DNA of 64,000 nucleotides from Paractinoplanes lichenicola (GTDB lineage: Bacteria > Actinomycetota > Actinomycetes > Mycobacteriales > Micromonosporaceae), in the NCBI RefSeq assembly GCF_016785085.1, contig NZ_JAENHO010000006.1, positions 558,001 through 622,000 of the forward strand. The letters are read 5' to 3'. Shown here piece after piece: positions 34,993 through 43,311 of the stretch. The first letter of the stretch is position 1; each line of letters starts with the position of its first letter. A model generated the notes under the pieces. It was not told the origin of the DNA. It saw only the letters and a list, made by a program, of their open reading frames with translations, and did not search any database. The translations under genes and the position numbers were made by a program.

Positions 34993-35520
34993 ATGGACGC
35001 CCGTGAGGCCGACTATGCGCATTTCGTCCGGACGCGGACGCACGCATTGTTGCGCTCGGCGTATCTTTTGACCGGCGACCAGCATCTCGCCGAGGATCTC
35101 GTGCAGGAGGCGCTCGCCCGCACCCATCGCTCCTGGCAGCGCCTCGAGCGCACGGAGAACGCGGAGGCGTACGCCCGCAAGGTCATGTATCACGCGCAGG
35201 TGTCGTTCTGGCGCCGTCCCAAGGTGGCCGAGGTGCTGCCGGCCGATTTCGAGCCCGACACCCGGCCCGGCGCCGACGATCACGCCGACGCCGCGGTCGA
35301 GCGGCTCGTGCTGCGGCGCGCCCTGCTGACGTTGAGCCCCAAGCAGCGGGCGGTGATCGTGCTGCGGTTCTTCGAGGATCACACCGAGGCCGAGGCGGCC
35401 CAGCTGATGGGCGTCTCGGTCAGCACGGTCAAGACGCAGACCGCCCGCGCGCTCGACCGGCTGCGTTCCTTGCTGCCCGATCTGAGCATGCTCACCGAAG
35501 TGCCGGAGGCGGGGCGATGA
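34993..35520 (+). CDS. SigE-family (ECF-like) RNA polymerase sigma factor
   Basis: A 175-residue sigma factor with region 2 (LLRSAYLLTGDQHLAEDLVQEALART) and region 4 (LSPKQRAVIVLRFFED then SVSTVKTQTARALDRL). This matches the SigE-family of small sigma factors common in Streptomyces and Micromonosporaceae. ATG 34993 gives the usual start MDAREADYAHFV. Its stop overlaps the start of the next gene as ATGA, so that membrane protein is probably its partner. Confidence 0.9.
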   Translation: MDAREADYAHFVRTRTHALLRSAYLLTGDQHLAEDLVQEALARTHRSWQRLERTENAEAYARKVMYHAQVSFWRRPKVAEVLPADFEPDTRPGADDHADAAVERLVLRRALLTLSPKQRAVIVLRFFEDHTEAEAAQLMGVSVSTVKTQTARALDRLRSLLPDLSMLTEVPEAGR

Positions 35521-36716
35521 CCTCCGAGCACGACCGGCTCCGCGCCTCGCTGCACGACCTGGCCGACGTCGCCGAGCCCGCCGACATGTACGAGCGGGCG
35601 ATCAACCGTTCCCGCCGGATCGGCCGCCGCGAGGCCGCGGTCGGCACCGGCGCCGCCATGGCCGTGCTGGTCGTGCTGGCCAGCGGGTTGTGGCAGATGC
35701 CGCGGAGCAAGCACGAGAACATCCCGGTCGCCACCGGTTCGCGGGCGGCGGGCTCGGCCACGCCGTCCGCCTCGGTCTCCCCGGCCGGCGCGGGCGCCTC
35801 CCCCACCGGCTCGCCCGGCGATCTGGCCGGCGCCCCGGTGCCGACCCAGCGCCCGCAGGGCAAGCCGCCGAAACAGCCCAAGACCGCCAAGCCGAAGTCG
35901 CGCACGCTGTCCGACCTGCCGGGTCACGTCTTCTATCGCGAGCGCGACAGCGATCCCGACGTCGTCCGCATGTCGCCGGGCCAGGGTTCGGCCGAGGTCG
36001 TGCTGGCGAACGCGCCGTCGTCGGTCGGCATCTCGCCCGACGGCTACCGCATCGCGTACGTGTCGGACGGCAAGCTGCTGGTCAACGAGTCGGGCGGCGA
36101 GTCCAAGCAGGTGGCCACCGACGTGGTCGCGGCCGATCAGGCGCCGGTGTGGTCGCCCGAGGGCAGCCGGCTGCTGGTCGCCACCTCCGCCCCGGGCGTG
36201 CTCGACCTGGAGTCCGGCGCGATCACCCCGCTGCCCGACGGCCTGGCCTCGGGCCAGCATTTCCGCTGGTCGGGCGACGGCAGCACGCTGGTCTACGCGA
36301 CGTCGTACTGCGGGCTCAAGGTGGCCGACGGTGACGCCGGGACGAGCACGAGCGTGCCGGTGCTGGGCGACAAGCAGCCGCAGGACAACCCGGACGGCCT
36401 GGCCGCGTGCAAGCCGACCAGCGTCGACGCCACCGGCCGGCGGGTGACGGTGCCGCTGCAGACGACCGGCCAGAGCACGACGGGCACGGACACGGCGGAC
36501 GCGGTGGTCGACACGGCGACCGGCGATCTGGAGGTGCTGCCGGTGGCGGGCACGGTGGTCGGCGCGGTCTTCGACCCGGACGGCAACCTGCTGGTGCGCA
36601 CCGAGCACGACGGCAAACGGCTGCTGTCGCTGTTCGATTCGAGCAACACGCTGCGGGTGCAGGCCAAGGAGCCCCCTTCCGTACGGGGTCTCGATCTGCT
36701 CGCGTACACCCGCTGA
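35517..36716 (+). CDS. Membrane-anchored TolB/WD40-like propeller protein, likely sigma partner
   Basis: A 399-residue protein: a short cytoplasmic N-terminus (about 1-40), one membrane helix (AAVGTGAAMAVLVVLASGLW), a Pro/Ser/Lys-rich stretch, then a TolB-like beta-propeller with VGISPDGYRIAYVSDGKL and PVWSPEGSRLLVATS. It is translationally coupled to the sigma gene. The arrangement suggests regulation of that sigma factor from outside the membrane, but no zinc-binding anti-sigma motif is visible, so this is inference. Confidence 0.8.
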   Translation: MTSEHDRLRASLHDLADVAEPADMYERAINRSRRIGRREAAVGTGAAMAVLVVLASGLWQMPRSKHENIPVATGSRAAGSATPSASVSPAGAGASPTGSPGDLAGAPVPTQRPQGKPPKQPKTAKPKSRTLSDLPGHVFYRERDSDPDVVRMSPGQGSAEVVLANAPSSVGISPDGYRIAYVSDGKLLVNESGGESKQVATDVVAADQAPVWSPEGSRLLVATSAPGVLDLESGAITPLPDGLASGQHFRWSGDGSTLVYATSYCGLKVADGDAGTSTSVPVLGDKQPQDNPDGLAACKPTSVDATGRRVTVPLQTTGQSTTGTDTADAVVDTATGDLEVLPVAGTVVGAVFDPDGNLLVRTEHDGKRLLSLFDSSNTLRVQAKEPPSVRGLDLLAYTR

Positions 36717-36747
36717 TCGGCCACACCGCGCCCGCGCAGGTGCGAGC

Positions 36748-37779
36748 ATGGGGGCAATGGCCGTGCAGCAGGATTCCGCCCGGCCCACGACCGGGGTGCC
36801 GCCGTGGTGGCGGCGGGGGCCGACCGTGGCCGCCGTCGTCGTCGTGGTTCTGGGCGCCGAACTGGCCCTGGGCTGGTCGGCCCTGGTCGGGGCGCTGACC
36901 CAGCTGCGCGCCCCGCAGTGGAACTGGGTGGCCGCCGCGCTCGCCGCCGAGCTGGCCTCGATGGGCACGTACGCCCGGATGCAGCGCGCCCTGCTGCGGG
37001 GCGCGGGCACCAAGGTCAGCATCAAGCGCCACGTCGCGACCGCGTACGCGGCCCATTCGCTGAGCGCCACCCTGCCCGGCGGCCCGGTCTTCTCGACGAC
37101 GTTCAACTTCCAGCAGCTGCGCCGGTTCGGGGCGTCCCCCGCGGTGGCGTCGTGGTGCATCGCGCTCAGCGGGGTGCTGTCGGCCGGCGCCCTGATCGTC
37201 ATCGGCGCGGCCGGCGGCCTGCTGGCCCGCAACACCGGCACCTGGCACTCGCTCGTGGGCTACGCCGTCGCCGCCGTAGTGGTCGCTTTCGGCGTACGCC
37301 AGCTGGCCGAGCACCCGCAGCTGCTGGACCGCCCGGTGCGGGCCGTGCTGGGCGGGGTCAACCGGGTGCGCCGGCGCCCGCCCGAGCACGGGCACGACCG
37401 GCTGCTCGGCTTCGTGGAGCAGCTGCGCGAGGTGCGGGTGCACCCGGCGAGCTTCGCCGTGGCCGTGGTGCTGGCCCTGCTCAACTGGCTGTTCGACGCG
37501 CTCTGCCTGTGGCTGTGCTGCCTGGCGGTGGGCGCGGGCGAGATCAACCCGGTCGGCCTGATCATCGCGTACTGCGCCGGGATGGCCGCGGCCAGCGTGC
37601 CGATCGTGCCCGGCGGGCTCGGCGTGGTCGACGGCGCCCTGGTGCTGGGGCTGGTCGCGGGCGGCCTGACCAGCTCGTTCGCGGTCGCCGCGGTGGTGCT
37701 CTACCGCCTGATCAGCTTCGGCTTCATCATCGGCCTGGGCTGGCTGGTCTGGCTCGCCATCCGCCGCAAATACCGTTAG
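36748..37779 (+). CDS. LPG-synthase-TM/flippase-like (UPF0104) membrane protein
   Basis: A 343-residue membrane protein with about eight helices. The region IVPGGLGVVDGALVLG near residue 285 matches the lysylphosphatidylglycerol synthase TM (flippase-like) family, and LSATLPGGPVFSTTFNF near residue 105 is its conserved loop. The aminoacyl-transferase domain is absent, so lipid translocation is more likely than lipid modification. The gene starts 31 bases after the propeller gene. Its stop overlaps the convergent TPR gene by 4 bases. Confidence 0.85.
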   Translation: MGAMAVQQDSARPTTGVPPWWRRGPTVAAVVVVVLGAELALGWSALVGALTQLRAPQWNWVAAALAAELASMGTYARMQRALLRGAGTKVSIKRHVATAYAAHSLSATLPGGPVFSTTFNFQQLRRFGASPAVASWCIALSGVLSAGALIVIGAAGGLLARNTGTWHSLVGYAVAAVVVAFGVRQLAEHPQLLDRPVRAVLGGVNRVRRRPPEHGHDRLLGFVEQLREVRVHPASFAVAVVLALLNWLFDALCLWLCCLAVGAGEINPVGLIIAYCAGMAAASVPIVPGGLGVVDGALVLGLVAGGLTSSFAVAAVVLYRLISFGFIIGLGWLVWLAIRRKYR

Positions 37780-38453
37780 CCCTTACGGCCGAAGAGGCGC
37801 CAGCCGCGCTTCTTGGTCTCGGCCGGACGGGTGGCCTCGCCGTTGAGCACGGCCAGGTGATGCTGGGCGACCGGGTTCTCCGGTTCCATCCGCAGCGACG
37901 TGAGCAGCGCCTGCCGGGCCTGGTCGGTGTGGCCGAGGGCCTCCAGCGTCACGCCGTGGGTGTAGTAGTAGTGCGCCTCGGTGGGGTCGAAGCCGATTGC
38001 CGTACGGGCGGCCTGCTCGGCGTCGGCGATCTGCCGGTCGGCCGCGAGCAGCGCCCAGGCCACCCGGTCGTGCCAGAGCGCGTTGCGCGGGTCGGCGATG
38101 ACCGCGCGGTAGGCCATGGTGACCGCGTCCTCGTGCCGCCCGAGGACGGTGAGCGCGCGGCTCGACAGGGCGAGCGGGCGCGGGTCGCCGGCGTCGATCC
38201 GGATGGCGTGGTCGGCCGCCTCCAGCGCGTTCTGCGCCTCGTCGAGCGCGAGCCGCAGGCGGGCGAGCAGGATCCAGCCCTCGATCGCGCCCGGGTCGGC
38301 CCGCAGCGCCGGCTCGAGCGTGGCCACGGCCCGTTCGACGTCGAGCTGCTCGAAGAGCGTGGCCGCCTGGGCGATGGCCACCTCGGTGGGGCCGTTGAAG
38401 GCGCGGGGGCCGGCCATGGGGTCGGCCGGACTGGCGACGGGCCGCTCCGTCAT
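37776..38453 (-). CDS. TPR-repeat protein
   Basis: A 225-residue soluble protein made of about four tetratricopeptide repeats, for example ALRADPGAIEGWILLARLRL, AIRIDAGDPRPLALSSRAL and AIGFDPTEAHYYYTHGVTL. TPRs serve protein-protein contacts; the partner is unknown. The C-terminus is a basic tail (KKRGWRLFGRKG). It appears monocistronic. Confidence 0.85.
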   Translation of the reverse strand: MTERPVASPADPMAGPRAFNGPTEVAIAQAATLFEQLDVERAVATLEPALRADPGAIEGWILLARLRLALDEAQNALEAADHAIRIDAGDPRPLALSSRALTVLGRHEDAVTMAYRAVIADPRNALWHDRVAWALLAADRQIADAEQAARTAIGFDPTEAHYYYTHGVTLEALGHTDQARQALLTSLRMEPENPVAQHHLAVLNGEATRPAETKKRGWRLFGRKG

Positions 38454-38537
38454 CGGCGGCCCCCGGTCCGCGGGCGGTTGGCGGTCACATCCAAATGATC
38501 GGCGGATTCGCGGCCCGAATGAGGGCTTTCGGGCAGA

Positions 38538-39479
38538 TCAGCGCGTGGGCATCCAGCCGGCCGAGCGGGAGTGGTCGTGCGCCTCGTGATAGGGCACCTG
38601 GGCATAGGCCCGTACGGGGAAGGTGCCGAAGGCCGTGATCCGGGGCGGGGCGGCGGTGAAGCGGGCGCCGTGCGGTGGCAGGTCTTCGAGGCCGGTGAGG
38701 TGCTCGACGATCGGGATGCCCGCCGCGAGCAGCACGGTGTGGGCCGGCCGCTCGCCCCCGCTGGCCTCGGTGTTGTCGTCCAGGTTGATCGAGTCGATCC
38801 CGACCAGGGCCGCGCCCCGCTCGACCAGCAGCGCGGCGGCCGCCCCGGTCAGGTAGGGCGCGTCGACGCCGTAGCCGGGCGTGCCCCAGCCCCGGTCGCC
38901 GCCGGTGTGCAGCAGCACGGCGTGGCCGGCCACCGCGTACGGCTCGAGGTCGGCCTCGGTGACCGCCCGGCGCCCGCTGCCGGCCGTGCGCACGACCACC
39001 GCGGGCAGGTCGGCCAGCCGTTCCAGCGGCAGCCCGGCCAGGTCGGTGCCGCCCTCGTAGCGGTGCCGCGGGGCGTCGAGATAGGTGCCGGTCTGCCCGA
39101 CCATTTCGATCTTGTCGAGGCTGAACTCGGTGCCCTCGGCATATCGCGGGCGGGAGTCGGCCCAGGTCAGATGGGCCGAGACGACCGGGGACGGCATGCC
39201 CGGATAGGTGGTCATGCCGTCCGAGATCACATGGCTCAGCTCGACGAAGCGCAGCCGGGGCGGTGCGGGCACCCCGGTCGTGGCCGGCTCGGCGAACGTC
39301 CGGATCCCGCTCAGCTCGACCCGCTCGACGTCGCGCAGGCCGAGCGCGCCGACCAGGATCGTGGCCAGGTCGGCCTGGGTGACGTCCAGGTGCGGCACGT
39401 CCACCAGCAGCCCCTGCGTCTGCAGGCGGCCGCCGGTCGTCAAGGTGACGTCGGCGTTCAACTCGGCCCGGTACCGCAC
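38538..39479 (-). CDS. Cyclase-family (kynurenine-formamidase-like) hydrolase with altered metal motif
   Basis: A 313-residue protein. Residues 72-313 are a cyclase-family alpha/beta domain: ELSHVISDGMTTYPGMP, GIDSINLDD, HTVLLAAGIPIVEHL. The usual metal signature HxGTHxDAPxH reads QTGTYLDAPRH, so two expected histidines are Gln and Tyr. The last His and the Asp remain. I recall other cyclase-family proteins with Asn/Gln and Tyr here, so it may bind metal differently or be inactive on formyl-kynurenine. Residues 1-70 are an unrecognised extension. It starts with GTG 10 bases after the Mn exporter and is probably in its operon. Confidence 0.82.
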   Translation of the reverse strand: MRYRAELNADVTLTTGGRLQTQGLLVDVPHLDVTQADLATILVGALGLRDVERVELSGIRTFAEPATTGVPAPPRLRFVELSHVISDGMTTYPGMPSPVVSAHLTWADSRPRYAEGTEFSLDKIEMVGQTGTYLDAPRHRYEGGTDLAGLPLERLADLPAVVVRTAGSGRRAVTEADLEPYAVAGHAVLLHTGGDRGWGTPGYGVDAPYLTGAAAALLVERGAALVGIDSINLDDNTEASGGERPAHTVLLAAGIPIVEHLTGLEDLPPHGARFTAAPPRITAFGTFPVRAYAQVPYHEAHDHSRSAGWMPTR

Positions 39480-39489
39480 GGCGAGACCC

Positions 39490-40077
39490 CTATCGCAGCT
39501 CGATGATCGCTTCGATCAGCAACCAGATGCCGAAGATAGCGAAGAGCGCGGCCGCGCCGTACTTGATGGCCTTCTCGGGCAGGTGCCGGCCGAGCATGCG
39601 GCCCACGACGATGGCCAGCGCGTCGGCCGCGACCATGCCGACCGTCGAGCCGAGCCAGGTGCCGAACCAGCCGTACTGGGTGGCCAGGGTGATCGTGGCC
39701 AGCATGGTCTTGTCGCCCAGCTCGGCCAGGAAGAACGCGCCGCCGACGGCCAGGATCGCCGAGCCCGTGCTGCGCTCGGCCTTGGTCTTCTCGTCGTCGG
39801 TCAGCTTGTCGCCGCGCAGCGTCCAGGCGCCGAAGGCGAGGAAGGCCAGGGCGGCGACCAGGTTGATCCAGCCGGTCGGCAGGGTCGCGCCGAGCCCGTA
39901 GCCGATGCCGACCGACACCAGGTGCACGATCGCGGTGGCCACGGTGATGCCGATCAGCACCGGGACGGTTTTGAAGCGGGTCGCGAATGTCAGCGCCATG
40001 AGCTGGGACTTGTCGCCCAGCTCGGCCACGAAGATGACGGCGAAGCTGACCGCCGTCGCGACGAGGAAGCCTTCCAC
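39490..40077 (-). CDS. TMEM165/GDT1-family manganese exporter
   Basis: A 195-residue membrane protein with two repeats of the family motif ExGDK(S/T): AELGDKSQLMALTFATRF and FLAELGDKTMLATITLATQY. Members (GDT1, MneA) export Mn2+ or exchange Ca2+/Mn2+. I chose GTG 40077, which has a GGGAG at 40086-40090, over the longer frame to 40155 because that extension is the expression platform of the upstream yybP-ykoY riboswitch. The cyclase-family gene follows 10 bases after its stop. Confidence 0.92.
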   Translation of the reverse strand: MEGFLVATAVSFAVIFVAELGDKSQLMALTFATRFKTVPVLIGITVATAIVHLVSVGIGYGLGATLPTGWINLVAALAFLAFGAWTLRGDKLTDDEKTKAERSTGSAILAVGGAFFLAELGDKTMLATITLATQYGWFGTWLGSTVGMVAADALAIVVGRMLGRHLPEKAIKYGAAALFAIFGIWLLIEAIIELR

Positions 40078-40085
40078 AGATATTT

Positions 40086-40108
40086 CTCCCGGTATCGAGC
40101 GGACCGGG
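40086..40108 (-). promoter_or_regulatory. Hairpin overlapping the Shine-Dalgarno of the Mn exporter
   Basis: On the minus strand CCCGGT (40108-40103) pairs with ACCGGG (40093-40088), and the second arm runs into the GGGAG ribosome site (40090-40086). It is a plausible translational switch downstream of the riboswitch aptamer. Confidence 0.55.
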
Positions 40109-40155
40109 AAGAAGAAGCGCAGGGCGACCTCGACCCGGCCGCAATAAGCAGCCAT

Positions 40156-40258
40156 GGCCGAAGGTCTCGCTCGCCTTCGGTGAGAAGGCCGTGCGGCCGG
40201 ACCCCGGAGGATCAGTATGTCGACCGCGACGTTGGGAGCTACTCCCCTTCGCGAGAAC
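40156..40258 (-). promoter_or_regulatory. yybP-ykoY manganese riboswitch
   Basis: The minus-strand leader carries the conserved elements of the yybP-ykoY aptamer: GAAGGGGAGTAGC (40250-40238), a central CATACTG segment (about 40219-40213), and GAGACCTTCGG (40168-40158). The ends form a closing stem CGAAGG (40251-40246) with CCTTCG (40164-40159). This element senses Mn2+ and typically precedes Mn exporters, which fits the TMEM165-family gene downstream. Confidence 0.88.
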
Positions 40259-40270
40259 GAGCATAGCCAA

Positions 40271-40296
40271 CGACCCCCGCCCGCGGGCGGGGGTCG
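40271..40296. terminator. Palindromic terminator
   Basis: A perfect 26-base palindrome of 13+13 bases centred on CG. It lies 10 bases downstream of the aminopeptidase stop on the minus strand and upstream of the riboswitch leader, so it ends the aminopeptidase transcript. Confidence 0.8.
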
Positions 40297-40305
40297 TGAG
40301 CGTGA

Positions 40306-41937
40306 TCACCGTCCGGCGATGAGTTTCTGCATCTCGAGCCGCTCGGCGGGCACCGGGGCCCGCTTGGCCTTGGTGTCGGTCTTGGTGTCGGCCGTCAGCC
40401 CCGCGACCGGCTCCGGCGGCTCGATCGGCGAGCAACGCTTGTCGGAGCGCTCGCCCTCCTGCCGCTCGGGCAGCTTGCCGGAGGCCAGGTAGTCGGCGAT
40501 CGTGTCGTCGACGCACCGGTTGCCGTAGAGCGATCCGGAGTGGGTCGTGCCGCCGACGCCCTCGACCAGCACCGCGTTCGGGAACCGCTTGCGCGCCTCG
40601 AGGGCGCCGGTGAACGGGGTCGCCGCGTCCAGGGTCTCGCTGACCATCAGGACCGGCGGGACGGTCTCGCCCGAGACGGTGACCGGGATGCCGCTGGGCG
40701 CCGGCCAGGTGCGGCAGGGCGCGTTGTACCAGGCGTTGGCCCAGGTCTCGAACGGCGCCTTGCGGTGCGTCTGCCAGTTGTCGGAGCTCCACTTGGTCCA
40801 GCTCTTGGGCCAGGGCGCGTCGGTGCACTGGGTGGCCAGATAGACCGCGTAGTTGTTGTCGGCGTCCTTGCCCTTCGGGTTGTTGGCGTCGTACAGCCGC
40901 TTGAGGCCGCTCGCGTCGTCCTCGCGCACCCAGGAGCTGTAGGCGCGGGCGATGTCGGCCCAGCCGAACGTGTAATACCCGGCCTGCAGGAAGATGTCGG
41001 TCAGCTCGGACGGGCCGATCACCCCGCCCGCGGGCCGGCGGGTCAGCTGCTTCTGCTCGGCGTAGAAACGCTGCCGCACCTCACGGGTGGTCCTGCCGAG
41101 GCGGTAGACCCGGTTGTGCTTGGCCAGCCAGCCGAAATAGACCTGCATGTTGCGGTCGAAGGCCAGATCCTGGTCGAGGTTCGAGTCGTACCAGACGCGC
41201 GCGGGGTTGACCACGCCGTCGAGCACCATGCGCCGCACGCGCTCGGGGTATCGGGTCGCGTAGACCTGACCCAGATACGTCCCGTACGAGAAGCCGTAGA
41301 AGTTGAGCTGCCGGGCGCCCAGCTCGTACCGGATCACATCCATGTCCCGTACGGAGTCCAGGGTCTTGAGGTGGCCGAGCAGGTCACCGCCGGCCCGCCC
41401 GCACGCCTTGGCGTAGGCCTCGGTCCGCTTGAGCCACGTCTTCTCGATCTTGGCCGTGGTCGGCACGTACGCCGGACGGTTGTACCCGGTGTAGTCGTTG
41501 TCGCAGCTCAGCGAGGGCTTGCTGGCCCCCACCCCGCGGGGGTCGAAGCCGATCCAGTCGTACGCCGCCCCGACCTGCCGCGGCACCAGCGAGCCCAGCA
41601 CCGACAGGCCGCGGCCCTTGGCGCCCGGTCCGCCCGGGTTGACCAGCATGACGCCCTGGAACTTGGCCTCCGGGACGGTGTGCTTGATCCGGGACACGGC
41701 AATCTGGATCTTTTTGCCGTTCGGGTCGGAGTGGTCCAGCGGGACGCTGACGAAGCCGCATTCGGCCTGGTGCGTCCGCAGCGTGGGCTCGGTGCACGAG
41801 CTCCACTTGATGCTCCGGGCCGCTCGCGCGGCACCGTCCGTCTCCACGCCTCGATCGTCCGCGGCCCGCGCGCCACTCGCCGGGACCCCGATCACCACCA
41901 AGGCGATCGTCGTGGCCGCCGCCAGAAGTCGTCTCAT
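40306..41937 (-). CDS. Secreted tripeptidyl aminopeptidase-like alpha/beta hydrolase
   Basis: A 543-residue exported serine peptidase of the SlpD/Tap type. A signal peptide spans about 1-25 (LLAAATTIALVVIG, then ARA). The nucleophile is in YGFSYGTYLG (GxSxG), the catalytic Asp is in SETLDAATPF, and the His is in GGTTHSGSLYG; a TAP-like C-terminal domain completes the family. It should remove tripeptides from protein N-termini outside the cell. ATG 41937 has GAGAGG upstream. Confidence 0.92.
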   Translation of the reverse strand: MRRLLAAATTIALVVIGVPASGARAADDRGVETDGAARAARSIKWSSCTEPTLRTHQAECGFVSVPLDHSDPNGKKIQIAVSRIKHTVPEAKFQGVMLVNPGGPGAKGRGLSVLGSLVPRQVGAAYDWIGFDPRGVGASKPSLSCDNDYTGYNRPAYVPTTAKIEKTWLKRTEAYAKACGRAGGDLLGHLKTLDSVRDMDVIRYELGARQLNFYGFSYGTYLGQVYATRYPERVRRMVLDGVVNPARVWYDSNLDQDLAFDRNMQVYFGWLAKHNRVYRLGRTTREVRQRFYAEQKQLTRRPAGGVIGPSELTDIFLQAGYYTFGWADIARAYSSWVREDDASGLKRLYDANNPKGKDADNNYAVYLATQCTDAPWPKSWTKWSSDNWQTHRKAPFETWANAWYNAPCRTWPAPSGIPVTVSGETVPPVLMVSETLDAATPFTGALEARKRFPNAVLVEGVGGTTHSGSLYGNRCVDDTIADYLASGKLPERQEGERSDKRCSPIEPPEPVAGLTADTKTDTKAKRAPVPAERLEMQKLIAGR

Positions 41938-42023
41938 GCCAGCCTCTCGTGTCCAATTCGCCCTAGTATGGTGCGGCGTGGGCGGCGGCATGAGGACCCG
42001 CCCACGCCGAGGCGAACTGTTTT

Positions 42024-43232
42024 TCAGCCGTTTGTACGGATTCGTTGGGCCACTAGGGCCACCGCGCCCAGGGCGGCCACGACCAATCCGTAGACCAGAG
42101 CCGTGTCGTGCAGGCCCGCGGAAGTGGCGGCGAACCCGGCGATCACGGCCGGCACGCTGAAGGCGACGTACGCGATGACGAGCGCGACGGCGAACAGCTC
42201 ACCGCGCTCGTGCGGGGCGGCCAGGACGGCCAGGGTGCCGAACGAGGCCAGCGCCGAGGCGCCGAACCCGACCCCGGAGACCACGGTGCCGCCCGCGGCC
42301 AGGACGGCGCTGCCGAGCTCGAGACCGATCACGCTGATCACGGCGCCCACGGTCAGCAGGCTCCCGGCGATGGTGAGCACCTTCTTCGTCGCGACGTTCC
42401 GGAGCCCGTACGAGGTCAGGGCGCCCGTGCCGCAGAGCAGCGTGACCACCAGGCCGCCGATGAGGTGGCTGCTCAGGTCGAAGACACCGGCCGCCACGGA
42501 CGGGCCGAGCGAGAGGTAGAGCCCGCCGATCGCCCAGCTGGCCACGATGATCGGCACGAGCGCGAGCACGTCGGCGCGCAGCCGGGCCGGGACGCCGAGC
42601 CGGGGCGCGAGCGAGGCGGCGGCGCCGGGACGACGGGCCGAGGTCTCGGGGATGCGGGCCACCACGATCGCGGCCAGGAGCATGCCGGCCAGCAGCAGCG
42701 CCCACACGAAGTGGGTCGGCGAGGGGCCGTACTGCACCAGGGCCCCGCAGCCCAGGGCGCCGATCGCGAGCCCGGCGACCGGGGCGATGCCGTTGATCAG
42801 GCCGGCCCGGCCCGGGGCGTGCGGCGGGTTGAGGTCGACCAGGGCCGCGCCCAGCGTCGTCATGGCGGCGCCGGTCGCGATGCCCTGCAGCAGCCGCGCG
42901 AGCAGCAGGATCGAGACGTCGCCGGCGGTCAGGAACAGGATCAGCGAGACCGCCTCGAGCCCGATCGCGGCGGCCAGCACCGGGCGGCGACCGATGTGGT
43001 CGGAGAGCGCCCCGAGCATGACCAGCGAGCCGATCAGCCCTACGACGTACACCGCGAAGATGACCGTGAGCGTTGTGGCGGAGAAACCCCATAAATGCTG
43101 GTAGACCACGTAGAGGGGGGACGGTGCGGCGGAGGCGGCGGCGAACGTCACGAAGATCGCGGCGATCGCGGCGAAGGCGACCGGGCGGGACAGCCGCCGG
43201 TTGCGCAGCGCCGGTTCGGCGAGGGTGGTCAC
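42024..43232 (-). CDS. MFS transporter, TetR-linked efflux type
   Basis: A 402-residue membrane protein with twelve predicted helices and the MFS loop GALSDHIGRRPVLAAAI between helices 2 and 3. It is likely a drug or metabolite exporter. It starts with GTG at 43232 behind AAGGGG. It is divergent from a TetR gene, and the gap holds two perfect 14-bp palindromes that should be the operators. Confidence 0.9.
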   Translation of the reverse strand: MTTLAEPALRNRRLSRPVAFAAIAAIFVTFAAASAAPSPLYVVYQHLWGFSATTLTVIFAVYVVGLIGSLVMLGALSDHIGRRPVLAAAIGLEAVSLILFLTAGDVSILLLARLLQGIATGAAMTTLGAALVDLNPPHAPGRAGLINGIAPVAGLAIGALGCGALVQYGPSPTHFVWALLLAGMLLAAIVVARIPETSARRPGAAASLAPRLGVPARLRADVLALVPIIVASWAIGGLYLSLGPSVAAGVFDLSSHLIGGLVVTLLCGTGALTSYGLRNVATKKVLTIAGSLLTVGAVISVIGLELGSAVLAAGGTVVSGVGFGASALASFGTLAVLAAPHERGELFAVALVIAYVAFSVPAVIAGFAATSAGLHDTALVYGLVVAALGAVALVAQRIRTNG

Positions 43233-43246
43233 GAGTTCCCCTTAAC

Positions 43247-43296
43247 AGACAGTTCTGTCTACTAGCGTGTCGAGCCGACACTAGACAGATCTGTCT
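43247..43296. promoter_or_regulatory. Two perfect 14-bp operators in the MFS/TetR gap
   Basis: AGACAG-TT-CTGTCT (43247-43260) and AGACAG-AT-CTGTCT (43283-43296) are 36 bp apart. Between them lies a weaker inverted repeat, CTAG-CG-TGTCG-AGC-CGACA-CTAG. These fit TetR dimer sites covering both divergent promoters. Confidence 0.85.
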
Positions 43297-43311
43297 GGTA
43301 CCGTCAACCGC

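Noticed and set aside
39490..40155. Longer start for the Mn exporter at 40155
   Set aside because: The extension is the riboswitch expression platform; GTG 40077 has a ribosome site and the family N-terminus.
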